DNA of 64,000 nucleotides from Chitinimonas taiwanensis DSM 18899 (GCF_900119825.1 NZ_FPKR01000008.1:160760-224759); one strand, 5' to 3'; shown: positions 28,405-36,493, counted from the stretch's first letter. Notes: generated by a model from the letters alone, not told the origin. A program made the numbers and translations.

Positions 28405-29088
28405 TTACAGATACAGCGTCTTGGTGACCGGGTCCCAGCGCAGCTCCGTATCCGGGTCGACATCGATCGCCTGCAGCAACGCATCGCCACGGCGTATCTT
28501 GACCTGGTCGAGTGCGGCGGCCGGCTCGCCTTCCAGCAGGGCCTGGGCGGCCTTCAGGACCAGCTCGGCGTAATCGGCCTCCATGCCGCCGCCAAATACC
28601 TCGGCGCCGCGGTCCTTCGGGCTGCTGGTCTTGTACTTGTGCCCGACGCTAAAGGCGATGGTGCCGCCATCGGGAAAGAAGCGCCGGATGCTGTCGGCCA
28701 GCACCTCGGCCAGGCGCTGCTGGCCTTGCGCGCTGCGTATCCAGCCCGCATGCAGCGGATTGCTGCAGAACAGCGGCTCGAGCAGCAGCGCGGGCATGCG
28801 CGTATATTTGAGATTGCCGTCGCCACGCCCGCCAAAGCCCCCCACCACCACGCCATCGGGCTGGTAGAGCTTGACCCCGAAGGCATTGCCTATCGCCTGT
28901 GCATACCAGCGCCCCCAGTTCTTGCTGGTCTGGCTGGCATTGCTGCCCACCACCACCGACACATAGCCCGCCGTGCTCGGCCCGCTATTGAAATGGTGCT
29001 CGACATAGGCGACCGCCTTCAGCGCATTGGCCGCTTCCTGGCGCGCCGTATAGTCACCCTTCACAAATTTCACCGTATACTTGGCCAT
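28405..29088 (-). CDS. Amidase_3-like protein with permuted motif order (candidate N-acetylmuramoyl-L-alanine amidase)
   Basis: A 227 aa cytosolic-looking protein without a signal peptide. In normal amidase_3 enzymes the order is a GH metal His, a metal Glu, R...AN, a metal His (SIHaN), then a catalytic Glu before GFxSN. Here I see R16..AN21, EHHFNS (His32), LLLEPLFCSNP (Glu104), and only then VGHKYKTSSPKDRGAEV (His150) and GGMEADYAEL (Glu170). All four key residues are therefore present, but the first third of the fold lies at the C-terminus. A further ~55 residues follow. Start ATG 29088 has GAGGAGG six bases upstream. Assignment is from motifs only. Confidence 0.6.
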   Translation of the reverse strand: MAKYTVKFVKGDYTARQEAANALKAVAYVEHHFNSGPSTAGYVSVVVGSNASQTSKNWGRWYAQAIGNAFGVKLYQPDGVVVGGFGGRGDGNLKYTRMPALLLEPLFCSNPLHAGWIRSAQGQQRLAEVLADSIRRFFPDGGTIAFSVGHKYKTSSPKDRGAEVFGGGMEADYAELVLKAAQALLEGEPAAALDQVKIRRGDALLQAIDVDPDTELRWDPVTKTLYL

Positions 29089-29210
29089 CGCCATCCTCCT
29101 CAAGCTACTGATCTGAAAGCCGAACTGGGCACTAGGCATGCTGAGCTAACGCTAGCAGGCAGGTAGCCAAGCACGGCCGCAAGAAGGAAGTTGGCGACGG
29201 GCGGCGCGAG

Positions 29211-29214
29211 CTAG
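29211..29214. repeat. Left target-site duplication of the MITE-like element
   Basis: CTAG directly flanking the terminal inverted repeat, matched by CTAG at 29479-29482. A four-base duplication of the YTAR type is characteristic of IS5-group transposases. Confidence 0.65.
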
Positions 29215-29478
29215 GGCCTATTCACCCTCATTTCGTGGTCGCGCTGGGCCGAGTTTTGCGGCAGGGCTAGGCGCGACGAACGTGGCTTATCGGGATAAGT
29301 CAGTGAGTCGAAACGACGCCATGCCGCAAAAATCGACCCAGCCCTGCGGGTTTGCCAACTTTGGGGCCTGCTGCTGCGTTGCAAGCCGCTTGCGTAGATC
29401 ACTACGCCACTCGTCTTGCGCCTTGCATCAGGCCCCAAAGTTGGCAAACGCGATCCACGAAATGAGGATGAACAGGCC
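29215..29478. mobile_element. MITE-like element, 264 bp, two long internal hairpins
   Basis: No coding capacity. The ends are inverted repeats: GGCCTATTCACCCTCATTTC at the left and, on the opposite strand, GGCCTGTTCATCCTCATTTC at the right, both continuing GTGG (22 of 24 identical). Inside are two ~100 nt imperfect hairpins: 29243-29342 (arms GCTGGGCCGAGTTTTGCGGCA / TGCCGCAAAAATCGACCCAGC, shown as pairing only in part) and 29350-29449 (perfect 21 bp arms starting GTTTGCCAACTTTGG, with an inner GCGTAG/CTACGC stem). The whole could fold as a cloverleaf. CTAG duplications flank it. It is probably mobilised in trans by an IS5-type transposase. Confidence 0.75.
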
Positions 29479-29943
29479 CTAGACCGGCTTATGCACCATC
29501 AGCCAGTACACGATGAGCAGGCCGCCAAAGGCCGGGAAGCCGAGCGCGGTCCAGAGTCGCTCGTAGCGCCAGTAACGCGCGGGCAGCGCGCTGCCGCTTT
29601 GCGCGGCCTGGGCGGCCATATCGCGCATCTTCAGCTGCAGCCACACCACCGGCAGCCAACAGGCACCGGCCAGCGCGTATAGGGCAAGCGACCAGACAAT
29701 CCAGCGCGATTGGAGCGGAAAGCCGGCCAGATAAATCATCCAGAAGCCGCTGAGCGGCTGGATGATGACGGCCGGGGTGGTAAACCACCAATCGGCGCGC
29801 GCCACCCAGCGCGTCACCACCGCGATGGCCTGCACATTGCCGCTGCGGTTGGCGAAGAACATATAGAAAGCGGTACCGAAGCCGGTGCCGAACATCAGGG
29901 TGGCCGACAGGATGTGCAGCCATTTCAGGGTCAGGTAGTCCAT
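29479..29943 (-). CDS. DUF2269 integral membrane protein
   Basis: 154 aa with about four membrane segments (LHILSATLMFGTGFGTAFYMFF, WWFTTPAVIIQPLSGFWMIYL, WIVWSLALYALAGACWLPVVWLQL, ALGFPAFGGLLIVYWLMV), matching the DUF2269 pattern of YLTLKWLHILSA...G.GFG. The TAG stop lies inside the CTAG duplication of the adjoining MITE-like element, so the insertion abuts the stop without altering the protein. It is the last gene of the regulator-controlled minus-strand set and starts 10 bases after the upstream stop codon. Confidence 0.85.
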   Translation of the reverse strand: MDYLTLKWLHILSATLMFGTGFGTAFYMFFANRSGNVQAIAVVTRWVARADWWFTTPAVIIQPLSGFWMIYLAGFPLQSRWIVWSLALYALAGACWLPVVWLQLKMRDMAAQAAQSGSALPARYWRYERLWTALGFPAFGGLLIVYWLMVHKPV

Positions 29944-29953
29944 GGCGGGCTTT

Positions 29954-31228
29954 CTAGGGGGATGGAGGTCTGGGTGAGGCCGCAGGTTTGCTGGTGCCAA
30001 GCAGCAGGGCCAGCCAGAGCAGAATGGGCAGGTTTTTGCTGATCGGCCCGAACGGGTGCAGCCACCATTGCGGCAGACACAGGCTGATGAACAGCGTGTA
30101 GCCCAGCACCAGCGCCATCTGCGCCTGCCAGAGCCGGCGCGAAGGGTGCAGTACGGTGAGCAGGCCCAGCACGGTATCGAGTCCGGCACCCGCCCAGAGC
30201 AGCGCGCTATGCCAGCTGGGCGGCAGGCCGGCATCCGCCAACAGGCGCAGGCCTTCGGGCGCGTTGTAGAGCGAAACCCAGGCAGTAAACAGCCAGATAA
30301 AGGCCAGCCCGGCGCGCGCCAGGGGCAGCCAAAGCCCCAGCAGCGCATCGGCATGCAGCACCGGCCGACAGAAGCTGGCCGGCGCGCGCAAGGAGCGGCC
30401 CAAGATGGCCTCGATAGGCGCGACATCGGCGCGATTGTCTTCTCGCAGCATGGCCAGGCTAGCCGGACTGAGCAGACTGCCGGGCAGATATTGCGCGAGG
30501 CAGCTGGCGGCCTGCACCAGGCGATCGGGTAGCCGGCACACCGTGGCCGGCGCGCGGCCCATGCCTCGGCGTAGGGCTTGCAGATAATCGGCGAAGGGCA
30601 GCGGCTGCGGGCCGACGGCGTCGATGATGTGCGCCCCAAGGCTCGGGGCCTTGACCAGCGCGACGAGCAAGGCAAGCAGATCGTCGAGATGTATCGGCTG
30701 CACCACGCCGGCCCGGGTGGGCAGCAGCAAGCAGGGGGCGGCGGCCAGGCGCCGGAATAGCGCGCTGCTGGCGCCCTCATCGGCATACACGAGCGAGGGC
30801 CGCACAATGGCCCAATCCAGCCCAATGGCCTGTAAGGCGGCATCACCGGCGGCCTTGCTGCGCCAGTAAGCGGTTGAGGCATCCTGGCGCGCACCGAGGG
30901 CGGAGAGCTGAATCACCCGGCGCACACCAGCCAGCTCGCAGGCCGCAAACAAGGCCGCCGGCGCCTGGGCATGCAGCGTGGCAAAGTGCTGCCCAGGCTG
31001 CTCGCGCAGGATGCCGGCCGCATTGATGACCAGGTCCACGCCGGCCAGCAAGGGCAGCCAGTCGGCTGGCCGCAGGTACTGGGCCATGTCGACCTGCTGC
31101 CAGGTCAGACCCTCGGCAGGCGCCCCGGCACGGCGGCATACAGCGGTCAGCTGATGGCCGTCCGCCAGCAAGCGGGGCAATAGGGCGGCACCGATCAAGC
31201 CGCTAGCGCCGGTCAGCAGGATCTTCAT
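29954..31228 (-). CDS. NAD(P)-binding SDR/epimerase fused to a DoxX-like membrane domain
   Basis: 424 aa. Residues 1-280 are an atypical short-chain dehydrogenase/NmrA-type Rossmann domain: LLTGASGLIGAALLPRLLADGH, LVINAAGILRE, IQLSALGARQDASTAYWRSKAAGD, and PIHLDDL. Residues ~300-415 contain about four membrane helices resembling DoxX-like proteins (GLAFIWLFTAWVSLYN, LDTVLGLLTVL, MALVLGYTLFISLCLP, LPILLWLALLLG). This two-domain architecture is known in proteobacterial light- or stress-linked clusters with DUF2269. It overlaps the upstream membrane gene by four bases. Confidence 0.85.
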   Translation of the reverse strand: MKILLTGASGLIGAALLPRLLADGHQLTAVCRRAGAPAEGLTWQQVDMAQYLRPADWLPLLAGVDLVINAAGILREQPGQHFATLHAQAPAALFAACELAGVRRVIQLSALGARQDASTAYWRSKAAGDAALQAIGLDWAIVRPSLVYADEGASSALFRRLAAAPCLLLPTRAGVVQPIHLDDLLALLVALVKAPSLGAHIIDAVGPQPLPFADYLQALRRGMGRAPATVCRLPDRLVQAASCLAQYLPGSLLSPASLAMLREDNRADVAPIEAILGRSLRAPASFCRPVLHADALLGLWLPLARAGLAFIWLFTAWVSLYNAPEGLRLLADAGLPPSWHSALLWAGAGLDTVLGLLTVLHPSRRLWQAQMALVLGYTLFISLCLPQWWLHPFGPISKNLPILLWLALLLGTSKPAASPRPPSP

Positions 31229-31572
31229 ACCGCAACCCTGGCGGCGGCCAGTTCGGGCGCCACCAGGCTCTTCCACACGGTGCGCGCCAGCAGCGCCAAG
31301 GCCAGGCAATGCCCGAGCAGCATCCAGGCCACCGCCCGCTTGATCTCCAGCGCAGCATCGACGGCCGGGTTCAGCTCGCTGCGCCAGACCACCAGCAGTA
31401 GCGGGGCAAGGAATTGCAGCAGGGCCAGGGTGCGTATCCAGAATAAGCCGCCACCATGCGGGCAGGCCTGGGCCAGCAATTCGGCCAGTACGGTGCGCAG
31501 ATAGTTGACGACGATCAGGCTGAGTAATAGCGACAGCAGCATTTCCAGGGCAAGCAGGCTGAGCGGGTTCAT
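31225..31572 (-). CDS. Small membrane protein of unknown function
   Basis: 115 aa with about three hydrophobic segments (LLALEMLLSLLLSLIVVNYL, LALLQFLAPLLLVVW, VAWMLLGHCLALALLARTVW). ATG 31572 has GGAG at good spacing, and the stop overlaps the SDR-DoxX start as ATGA. A perfect palindrome lies 17 bases upstream of the start, so transcription may begin here under control of the nearby regulator. Family not recognised. Confidence 0.7.
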   Translation of the reverse strand: MNPLSLLALEMLLSLLLSLIVVNYLRTVLAELLAQACPHGGGLFWIRTLALLQFLAPLLLVVWRSELNPAVDAALEIKRAVAWMLLGHCLALALLARTVWKSLVAPELAAARVAV

Positions 31573-31589
31573 GCTTATCTCCAACGGTA

Positions 31590-31609
31590 ATTTCTGTAAA
31601 GACAGAAAT
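31590..31609. promoter_or_regulatory. Palindromic operator, copy 1
   Basis: Perfect inverted repeat ATTTCTGT-N4-ACAGAAAT (spacer AAAG) in the 52-base gap before the small membrane protein gene. The identical half-sites with a different spacer (CGTT) precede the GbsR/MarR-type regulator at 32572-32591. The most economical reading is the binding site of that regulator. Confidence 0.75.
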
Positions 31610-31624
31610 GATTGCGCAAAAAAA

Positions 31625-32020
31625 TTAGCGATAGCGCGCGTCGCACACCCCATCGACACAGCGATAGCCAAACCAGCGACTGACGCGGTAGCGGTTGCGG
31701 GCAAACCAGCGGTAGGTGCGCTGCCAGAATGGCTTGGTCAGCGCCGGCTTCAGCGGCCAGACCAGCCAACCGAGGCCAATGGTCTGGTAGGCGGCCGCCA
31801 CGGCATCGATGCCGACCAGCATGCGACCCTCCGCCGTCAGGGCATGCAGCTCGGCATCCATGGCGGCCCAAGTTGTGCCGTAGGCGCTGGCGTCAAAATC
31901 CGCCGCCTGCATATCGATATAGGCGAGCCGCCCATGCCGGTCCCACTGGGCCAAGCGGCGCATTTCAGCCGCACACAGCGGGCAGCGGCTATCAAAGAAT
32001 ACGGTCAGCGCGGTGCTCAT
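31625..32020 (-). CDS. DUF393 (DCC family) thiol-disulfide-type protein
   Basis: 131 aa. The N-terminus TVFFDSRCPLCAAEM carries the DxxCxxC-type motif of the DCC/DUF393 family, thioredoxin-like proteins found widely beside photolyase and DoxX genes. Later conserved parts include GMLVGIDAVAAAY-type (seen as MLVGIDAVAAAY) and WLVWPLKPAL, ending RWFGYRCVDGVCDARYR with a second Cys pair. The start overlaps the regulator stop as ATGA. Confidence 0.85.
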   Translation of the reverse strand: MSTALTVFFDSRCPLCAAEMRRLAQWDRHGRLAYIDMQAADFDASAYGTTWAAMDAELHALTAEGRMLVGIDAVAAAYQTIGLGWLVWPLKPALTKPFWQRTYRWFARNRYRVSRWFGYRCVDGVCDARYR

Positions 32021-32559
32021 AGATCGTCCTTTTCGTCGGGGCCAAGGAAGCGGGCGATCTTGCCGCCCATTTTCAGAAAGCGTTGCAGGGTCGCGGGTTC
32101 CAGATGCTTGAAGTCGTCGTAAGCACGCATGAGGATTTCCAGAAAGGCCAGTACCTCATCCATGCGTGCACGGGTGGCGGCTTCCAGCGCCGCATCGTTG
32201 CCGGCCTCCAGCGCGCACTCGCGCAGCACGGTCAGCGTCGGGTCGAGTTCGCGCTTCTTGCGCTCCTCCATGATTACCCGAAAGATTTCCCATACATCCT
32301 GGTGGGCCTGGAAGTGATCGCGCCGGTCGCCCAGCACATGGGTCACGCGGATCAGGCCCCAGCTTTGCAGCTCCTTCAGGCTGGTGCTGACATTGGAGCG
32401 CGCCACGGTCAGCGTGTCGGCAATCTCCTCGGCATGCAGCGGCCGGTTGCTCAGGAAGAGCAGTGCGTGAATCTGCGCCACGGTGCGGTTCACCCCCCAG
32501 CGGGTGCCCATCTCGCCCCAGTGCAGGATGTATTTCTCGGTGGTCGGGCTCAGCTGCAT
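32017..32559 (-). CDS. GbsR/MarR-type transcriptional regulator
   Basis: 180 aa winged-helix regulator. The HTH spans about residues 25-85: QIHALLFLSNRPLHAEEIADTLTVARSNVSTSLKELQSWGLI, with the wing VTHVLGDRRDHF. A helical dimerisation or effector tail follows (EIFRVIMEERKKRELDPTL...). The MQLSPTTEKYILHWGEMGTRWGVNRTVAQ start is typical of GbsR-like proteins. A perfect palindrome sits 12 bases before its ATG, indicating autoregulation. It is divergent from the SDR/photolyase operon, which it may also control. Effector unknown. Confidence 0.88.
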   Translation of the reverse strand: MQLSPTTEKYILHWGEMGTRWGVNRTVAQIHALLFLSNRPLHAEEIADTLTVARSNVSTSLKELQSWGLIRVTHVLGDRRDHFQAHQDVWEIFRVIMEERKKRELDPTLTVLRECALEAGNDAALEAATRARMDEVLAFLEILMRAYDDFKHLEPATLQRFLKMGGKIARFLGPDEKDDL

Positions 32560-32571
32560 ATCAATTCCGTT

Positions 32572-32591
32572 ATTTCTGTCGTTACAGAAAT
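32572..32591. promoter_or_regulatory. Palindromic operator, copy 2
   Basis: ATTTCTGT-N4-ACAGAAAT (spacer CGTT), just upstream of the regulator start codon in the 134-base divergent region shared with the SDR/photolyase operon. Same half-sites as 31590-31609. Confidence 0.75.
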
Positions 32592-32657
32592 TTAAGACAC
32601 TATACCGCCGCCGGTCAAGCACAGCTTGCGCCTATCCGCACAATCGGTTTTGTGACC

Positions 32658-32663
32658 TATAAT
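32658..32663 (+). promoter_or_regulatory. -10 element (TATAAT) of the SDR/photolyase operon
   Basis: A perfect TATAAT 30 bases before the SDR start codon. No good -35 is seen at the usual distance, suggesting activator dependence or a weak -35. The operator copy 2 lies about 66 bases upstream of it. Confidence 0.45.
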
Positions 32664-32693
32664 CGTCCTGTACAAACGCAAACGGAGTGCATG

Positions 32694-33443
32694 ATGGCAG
32701 CGACGCTGATTACCGGTGCCAGCGGGGCCATGGGCCGCGCGCTGGCGCACAAACTGGCCGAAGCCGGCGTGCAGCTGGCGCTGTGCGCGCGCGATGAGCG
32801 CAAGCTGCGCAGCCTGGCCGAGCAGCTGGAGGTCGACACCGTGATCGTGCCCGCCGATCTGACCCAACCCGATGCGGCCGCCGCCGTCATCGCGCAGTCA
32901 GAAGCGGCCTTGGGGCCGATACAGGGCCTCGCCCATTGCGTGGGCAGCACCTTGATCAAGCCCCTGCACCTGACCGCCGAGGCCGATCTGCGCGCCGTGT
33001 TCGAGCTCAATTACTTCAGTGCCTTTCATACCCTGAAGGCCTTTGTGCAGGCGGCGCTCAAGCACAAACAGCCGGCCAGCGCCGTGCTGGTGGGCAGCCT
33101 GGTTGCCCAGGCCGGTTTTCCCAACCATGAAGGGATTGCCAGCGCCAAGGCGGCCGTGGCGGCCCTGGCGCTCAGCACCGCCGCCAGCTATGCGGACAAG
33201 GGCATACGGGTGAACTGCGTGCACCCGGGCCTGACCGTATCGGTCCTGTCGGCAAGATTGACTGGTTCGCCCGAGGCAATTGAGCGCAATGCGCGCATGA
33301 ACCCGATGGGCAAGGTGGGTGAAGGCGTGGACAGCGCGGCCCTGATCGCCTTCCTGCTCGGCAATGAGGCACGCTGGATTACCGGCCAGCAGATCGGGGT
33401 GGATGGCGGCCATGCCGTGCTGCACCCGCTGCCCAAGGCCTGA
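32694..33443 (+). CDS. Short-chain dehydrogenase/reductase
   Basis: 249 aa classical SDR: cofactor loop LITGASGAMGRALA near the N-terminus, the NNAG-like position replaced by AHCVGS, a catalytic Ser in VLVGSLVAQ, and C-terminal QQIGVDGGHAV. Instead of YxxxK the active-site block reads NHEGIASAKAA, so the usual catalytic Tyr is missing although the Lys is kept; catalytic function is therefore doubtful. Start: ATG 32694 is six bases after GGAG; ATG 32691 directly precedes it. It heads the plus-strand light-response operon, 9 bases before the photolyase gene. Confidence 0.85.
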   Translation: MAATLITGASGAMGRALAHKLAEAGVQLALCARDERKLRSLAEQLEVDTVIVPADLTQPDAAAAVIAQSEAALGPIQGLAHCVGSTLIKPLHLTAEADLRAVFELNYFSAFHTLKAFVQAALKHKQPASAVLVGSLVAQAGFPNHEGIASAKAAVAALALSTAASYADKGIRVNCVHPGLTVSVLSARLTGSPEAIERNARMNPMGKVGEGVDSAALIAFLLGNEARWITGQQIGVDGGHAVLHPLPKA

Positions 33444-33452
33444 GCGACGGCC

Positions 33453-35015
33453 ATGACGACGCTGCAACTGGTCTGGTTCAAGCGCGATCTGCGCGTGCGC
33501 GACCACTGGCCGCTGCAACAGGCCTGCGCGGCTGGACCGGTGCTGGCGCTGTACTGCTTCGAACCCAGCCAGTGGCAGCAGCCCGATGCCTCGGCGCGGC
33601 ACCTGGGCTTCGTGCAGGACAGCCTGCGCGAGCTCGAACACGATCTGGCCAAGCTTGGCCTGCGCCTGTGGCTCTACCACGGTGAGGTGTGCGCCGCCTT
33701 GCAGCAGCTGCGCGCGCAGCGCGACATCGCCGGGCTGTGGAGCCATGAGGAAACCGGCAATCTGGCCAGCTATGCGCGCGACAAGGCCGTCGCCGCCTGG
33801 TGTCGGCAACACGGCGTGCACTGGCGTGAAATTCCCCAGTACGGCGTGATCCGCCGGCTGGATAGCCGCAATGCCTGGGCGGGGCGCTGGGAGCAGTTCA
33901 TGGCCGCCGAAGCGGCGCCATTACCGCGCGCGGCCCAAGCGGCGCAGATCGCACTCGCGCCCAATCGCTGGCCCGATGCGCGTGAGCTTGGCCTGCCTGA
34001 TACCGATATCGCCGCACGCCAGCGCGGTGGCCGGCGCGTGGCGGTAGGTGTGCTTAGCGATTTCCTTGCCGAGCGTGCGGCGCAATACCGTGGCGGGATT
34101 TCCAGTCCGCTCAAGGCCGGCAGCGCCTGCTCGCGCCTGTCGCCCTATCTGGCCTGGGGCAATCTCTCGCTGCGTGAAGTGGTGCAGGCCAAGCGCCGCC
34201 ATGTGCTAGCCTTGCAGCAAGGCCCCGAGGCGCAGCGCCCGCGCAATCTGCTGCCCTCGCTGGCCAGCTTCGAGCAACGCCTGCACTGGCACTGCCATTT
34301 CATCCAGAAGCTGGAGAGCGAGCCTGAGATTGAGCTGCACAATATGCACCGCGGCTACGATGGCCTGCGCGAGCAGGATTTCCGCAGCGACTGGTTCGAA
34401 GCCTGGGCGCTCGGCCAGACCGGCTACCCGCTGATCGATGCCTGCATGGCGCAACTGCAGGCCACCGGCTGGGTGAATTTCCGCATGCGCGCGATGCTGA
34501 TCAGCTTTGCCAGCTACAACCTGTGGCTGCACTGGCGTGCTCCAGCCCACCATCTGGCGCGCCTGTTCACCGACTACGAGCCCGGCATTCACTACCCGCA
34601 GGTGCAGATGCAGTCGGGCGTCACCGGCATCAATGCGCTGCGCATCTATAACCCGATCAAGCAGGCGCAGGAACACGATCCACACGGCCACTTCGTACGC
34701 CAGTGGCTGCCGGCGTTGCGCCGGGTGCCCGATCCCTATCTATTCGAACCCTGGCAGATGCCCAGCACCCTGCAAGCCCGCCACGGCGTGCGCATTGGCC
34801 ACGACTACCCGGCGCCGCTGGTCGACTTCAGCACCTCCCTGCGCACGGCCAAGGCACGCTTCAGCACATGGCGCGAACAGCCGGGGCTGCGTGAACTCGC
34901 ACGCGCGGTGTTCGACAAGCACGGTAGCCGGCGCGCCAAGGCCGAGCGCGAATGGGGTCGGCGCAAGCGCCCAACGCCCGACCAGCGCCAGCTCGGTTTG
35001 TTTGAGGAAGCCTGA
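33453..35015 (+). CDS. Deoxyribodipyrimidine photolyase/cryptochrome family protein
   Basis: 520 aa protein with an N-terminal photolyase antenna domain (LVWFKRDLRVRDHWPLQQA) and a C-terminal FAD-binding domain (SRLSPYLAWGNLSLREV, FEQRLHWHCHFIQKLE, GQTGYPLIDACMAQLQATGWVNFRMRAMLISFASYNL, DYEPGIHYPQVQMQSGVTGINALRIYNP). It ends with a basic tail (KAEREWGRRKRP). It differs from classical CPD photolyase in the HWHCHFIQK and IHYPQ regions and belongs to the longer cryptochrome-like group. DNA repair or light sensing are both possible. Followed immediately by DUF2256. Confidence 0.9.
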   Translation: MTTLQLVWFKRDLRVRDHWPLQQACAAGPVLALYCFEPSQWQQPDASARHLGFVQDSLRELEHDLAKLGLRLWLYHGEVCAALQQLRAQRDIAGLWSHEETGNLASYARDKAVAAWCRQHGVHWREIPQYGVIRRLDSRNAWAGRWEQFMAAEAAPLPRAAQAAQIALAPNRWPDARELGLPDTDIAARQRGGRRVAVGVLSDFLAERAAQYRGGISSPLKAGSACSRLSPYLAWGNLSLREVVQAKRRHVLALQQGPEAQRPRNLLPSLASFEQRLHWHCHFIQKLESEPEIELHNMHRGYDGLREQDFRSDWFEAWALGQTGYPLIDACMAQLQATGWVNFRMRAMLISFASYNLWLHWRAPAHHLARLFTDYEPGIHYPQVQMQSGVTGINALRIYNPIKQAQEHDPHGHFVRQWLPALRRVPDPYLFEPWQMPSTLQARHGVRIGHDYPAPLVDFSTSLRTAKARFSTWREQPGLRELARAVFDKHGSRRAKAEREWGRRKRPTPDQRQLGLFEEA

Positions 35016-35165
35016 ATGCACAAGAAACTCACCCTGCCCAGCAAGCCTTGCCTGGTGTGCGCACGCCCGTTTGCCTGGCGTAAGAAGTGGGCCAAGGACT
35101 GGGACGAGGTCAAATACTGCTCGGAGCGCTGCCGTCGTCAGCGCAGCAAGGCCGGTACGGCATGA
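35016..35165 (+). CDS. DUF2256 zinc-ribbon-like small protein
   Basis: 49 aa: [19 protein letters not shown] followed by [25 protein letters not shown]. Two CxxC-like pairs (CLVC and CSERC) suggest a small metal-binding protein, and the sequence matches the DUF2256 pattern. This family is repeatedly found beside cryptochrome/photolyase genes, but its role is unknown. The ATG directly follows the photolyase stop, and its TGA overlaps the DASH start as ATGA. Confidence 0.9.
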   Translation: MHKKLTLPSKPCLVCARPFAWRKKWAKDWDEVKYCSERCRRQRSKAGTA

Positions 35166-36493
35166 GCTGCGTGCTGTGGTGGGTGCGCGATGATCTGCGC
35201 CTGCACGACAACCAATGCCTGAGCGGCCTGCAGCACGGGGACCGGCTGCTGCCGGTGGCGATCTGGCCTACGGCTACGCCACCGGTCGAAATCGACTGCG
35301 TGCCACTCGGCTTCCCGCGCAGTCATACGCGCCGCTTGGCTTTCCGCCAGCAAGGTCTGCTCGCGCTACGCGAACAGTTGCGCGCACGAGGTAGCGATCT
35401 CTTGCTGCTGGAAGGCGAGGCGCGCGTGCAACTGGCCGAGCTGGCCGCCCTGGTCGGCGCCGAGCTGCTGCGCTGCAGCCATGCCACCGGCAGCGAGGAA
35501 GTGGCCGAGCAGGCCGCACTGCAAAGAATGCTGGCGCCGCTGGGCCTGCGCAGCCAGATCATCTGGCAGCACACACTGGTGCCGCCCGACGCCCTGCCCT
35601 TTGCGCCCGATGCGCTGCCGCGCGTATTCACCACCTTTCGCACCCAGCTGGAGAAGGTCTGGCATGGCAGCCCCGCCCTGCCCACGCCGGCACAGCTGCC
35701 CGAACTACCGACGCTGCCAAGCGAGTACTGGGCGCAGAGCGAAGCCCTGGCAGCCAATCCGATACCGCCCGCCGCAGCCGACCCGCGCAGCGCCTTCCCG
35801 TTTGCGGCAGGCGAGCGCGCCGCACTGGCGCGACTCGACCAGTATGTATTCCAGCGCCGCGCGCTCGGCCATTACAAGGAGACGCGCAATGGCCTGCTCG
35901 GCCACGACTATTCGAGCAAGTTCTCGCCCTGGTTGGCCCAGGGCAGCCTGAGCGCGCGGCAGATTCATGCGGCGGTACGCGACTACGAACGCCAATTCGG
36001 CAGCAATGCCTCGACCTACTGGCTGGTGTTCGAGCTGTTGTGGCGCGATTTCTTCGAGTTCACCGCCGCACGCCATGGACCGGCGCTGTACTGGCGTGGC
36101 GGTATACAGCGCAAGACGCGCGCCTGGCGACACGCACTGAGCGATTTCCAGCGCTGGTGCCAAGGCGAAACCGGCGACGACTTCGTGGATGCCGGCCTGC
36201 GCGAGTTGGCTACCAGCGGCTACCTAAGCAATCGCGCGCGCCAGAACGTAGCCAGCTTCCTTGTGCACGAGCTAGGCATAGACTGGCGCTGGGGCGCAGC
36301 CTGGTTCGAGCACCATCTGCTCGACTACGCACCGGCCAGTAACTACGGCAACTGGCAGTACATCGCCGGCGTAGGTAACGATCCGCGTCCGCTGCGCCGT
36401 TTCGACACCCAGGCTCAGGCGCAGCGCTATGACGCTTCCGGCAGTTATCGCGCCCAGTGGTTGGACGCGGCATGGCAGTCCTCCCTCGGCTGA
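35162..36493 (+). CDS. Cryptochrome DASH
   Basis: 443 aa DASH-type cryptochrome, a family repairing CPDs in single-stranded DNA and binding FAD and MTHF. Signatures: [79 protein letters not shown], and the terminal FAD block [46 protein letters not shown] (cited in part). Start by ATGA overlap with DUF2256. The C-terminus is short, without the long tail of plant forms. Confidence 0.93.
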   Translation: MSCVLWWVRDDLRLHDNQCLSGLQHGDRLLPVAIWPTATPPVEIDCVPLGFPRSHTRRLAFRQQGLLALREQLRARGSDLLLLEGEARVQLAELAALVGAELLRCSHATGSEEVAEQAALQRMLAPLGLRSQIIWQHTLVPPDALPFAPDALPRVFTTFRTQLEKVWHGSPALPTPAQLPELPTLPSEYWAQSEALAANPIPPAAADPRSAFPFAAGERAALARLDQYVFQRRALGHYKETRNGLLGHDYSSKFSPWLAQGSLSARQIHAAVRDYERQFGSNASTYWLVFELLWRDFFEFTAARHGPALYWRGGIQRKTRAWRHALSDFQRWCQGETGDDFVDAGLRELATSGYLSNRARQNVASFLVHELGIDWRWGAAWFEHHLLDYAPASNYGNWQYIAGVGNDPRPLRRFDTQAQAQRYDASGSYRAQWLDAAWQSSLG

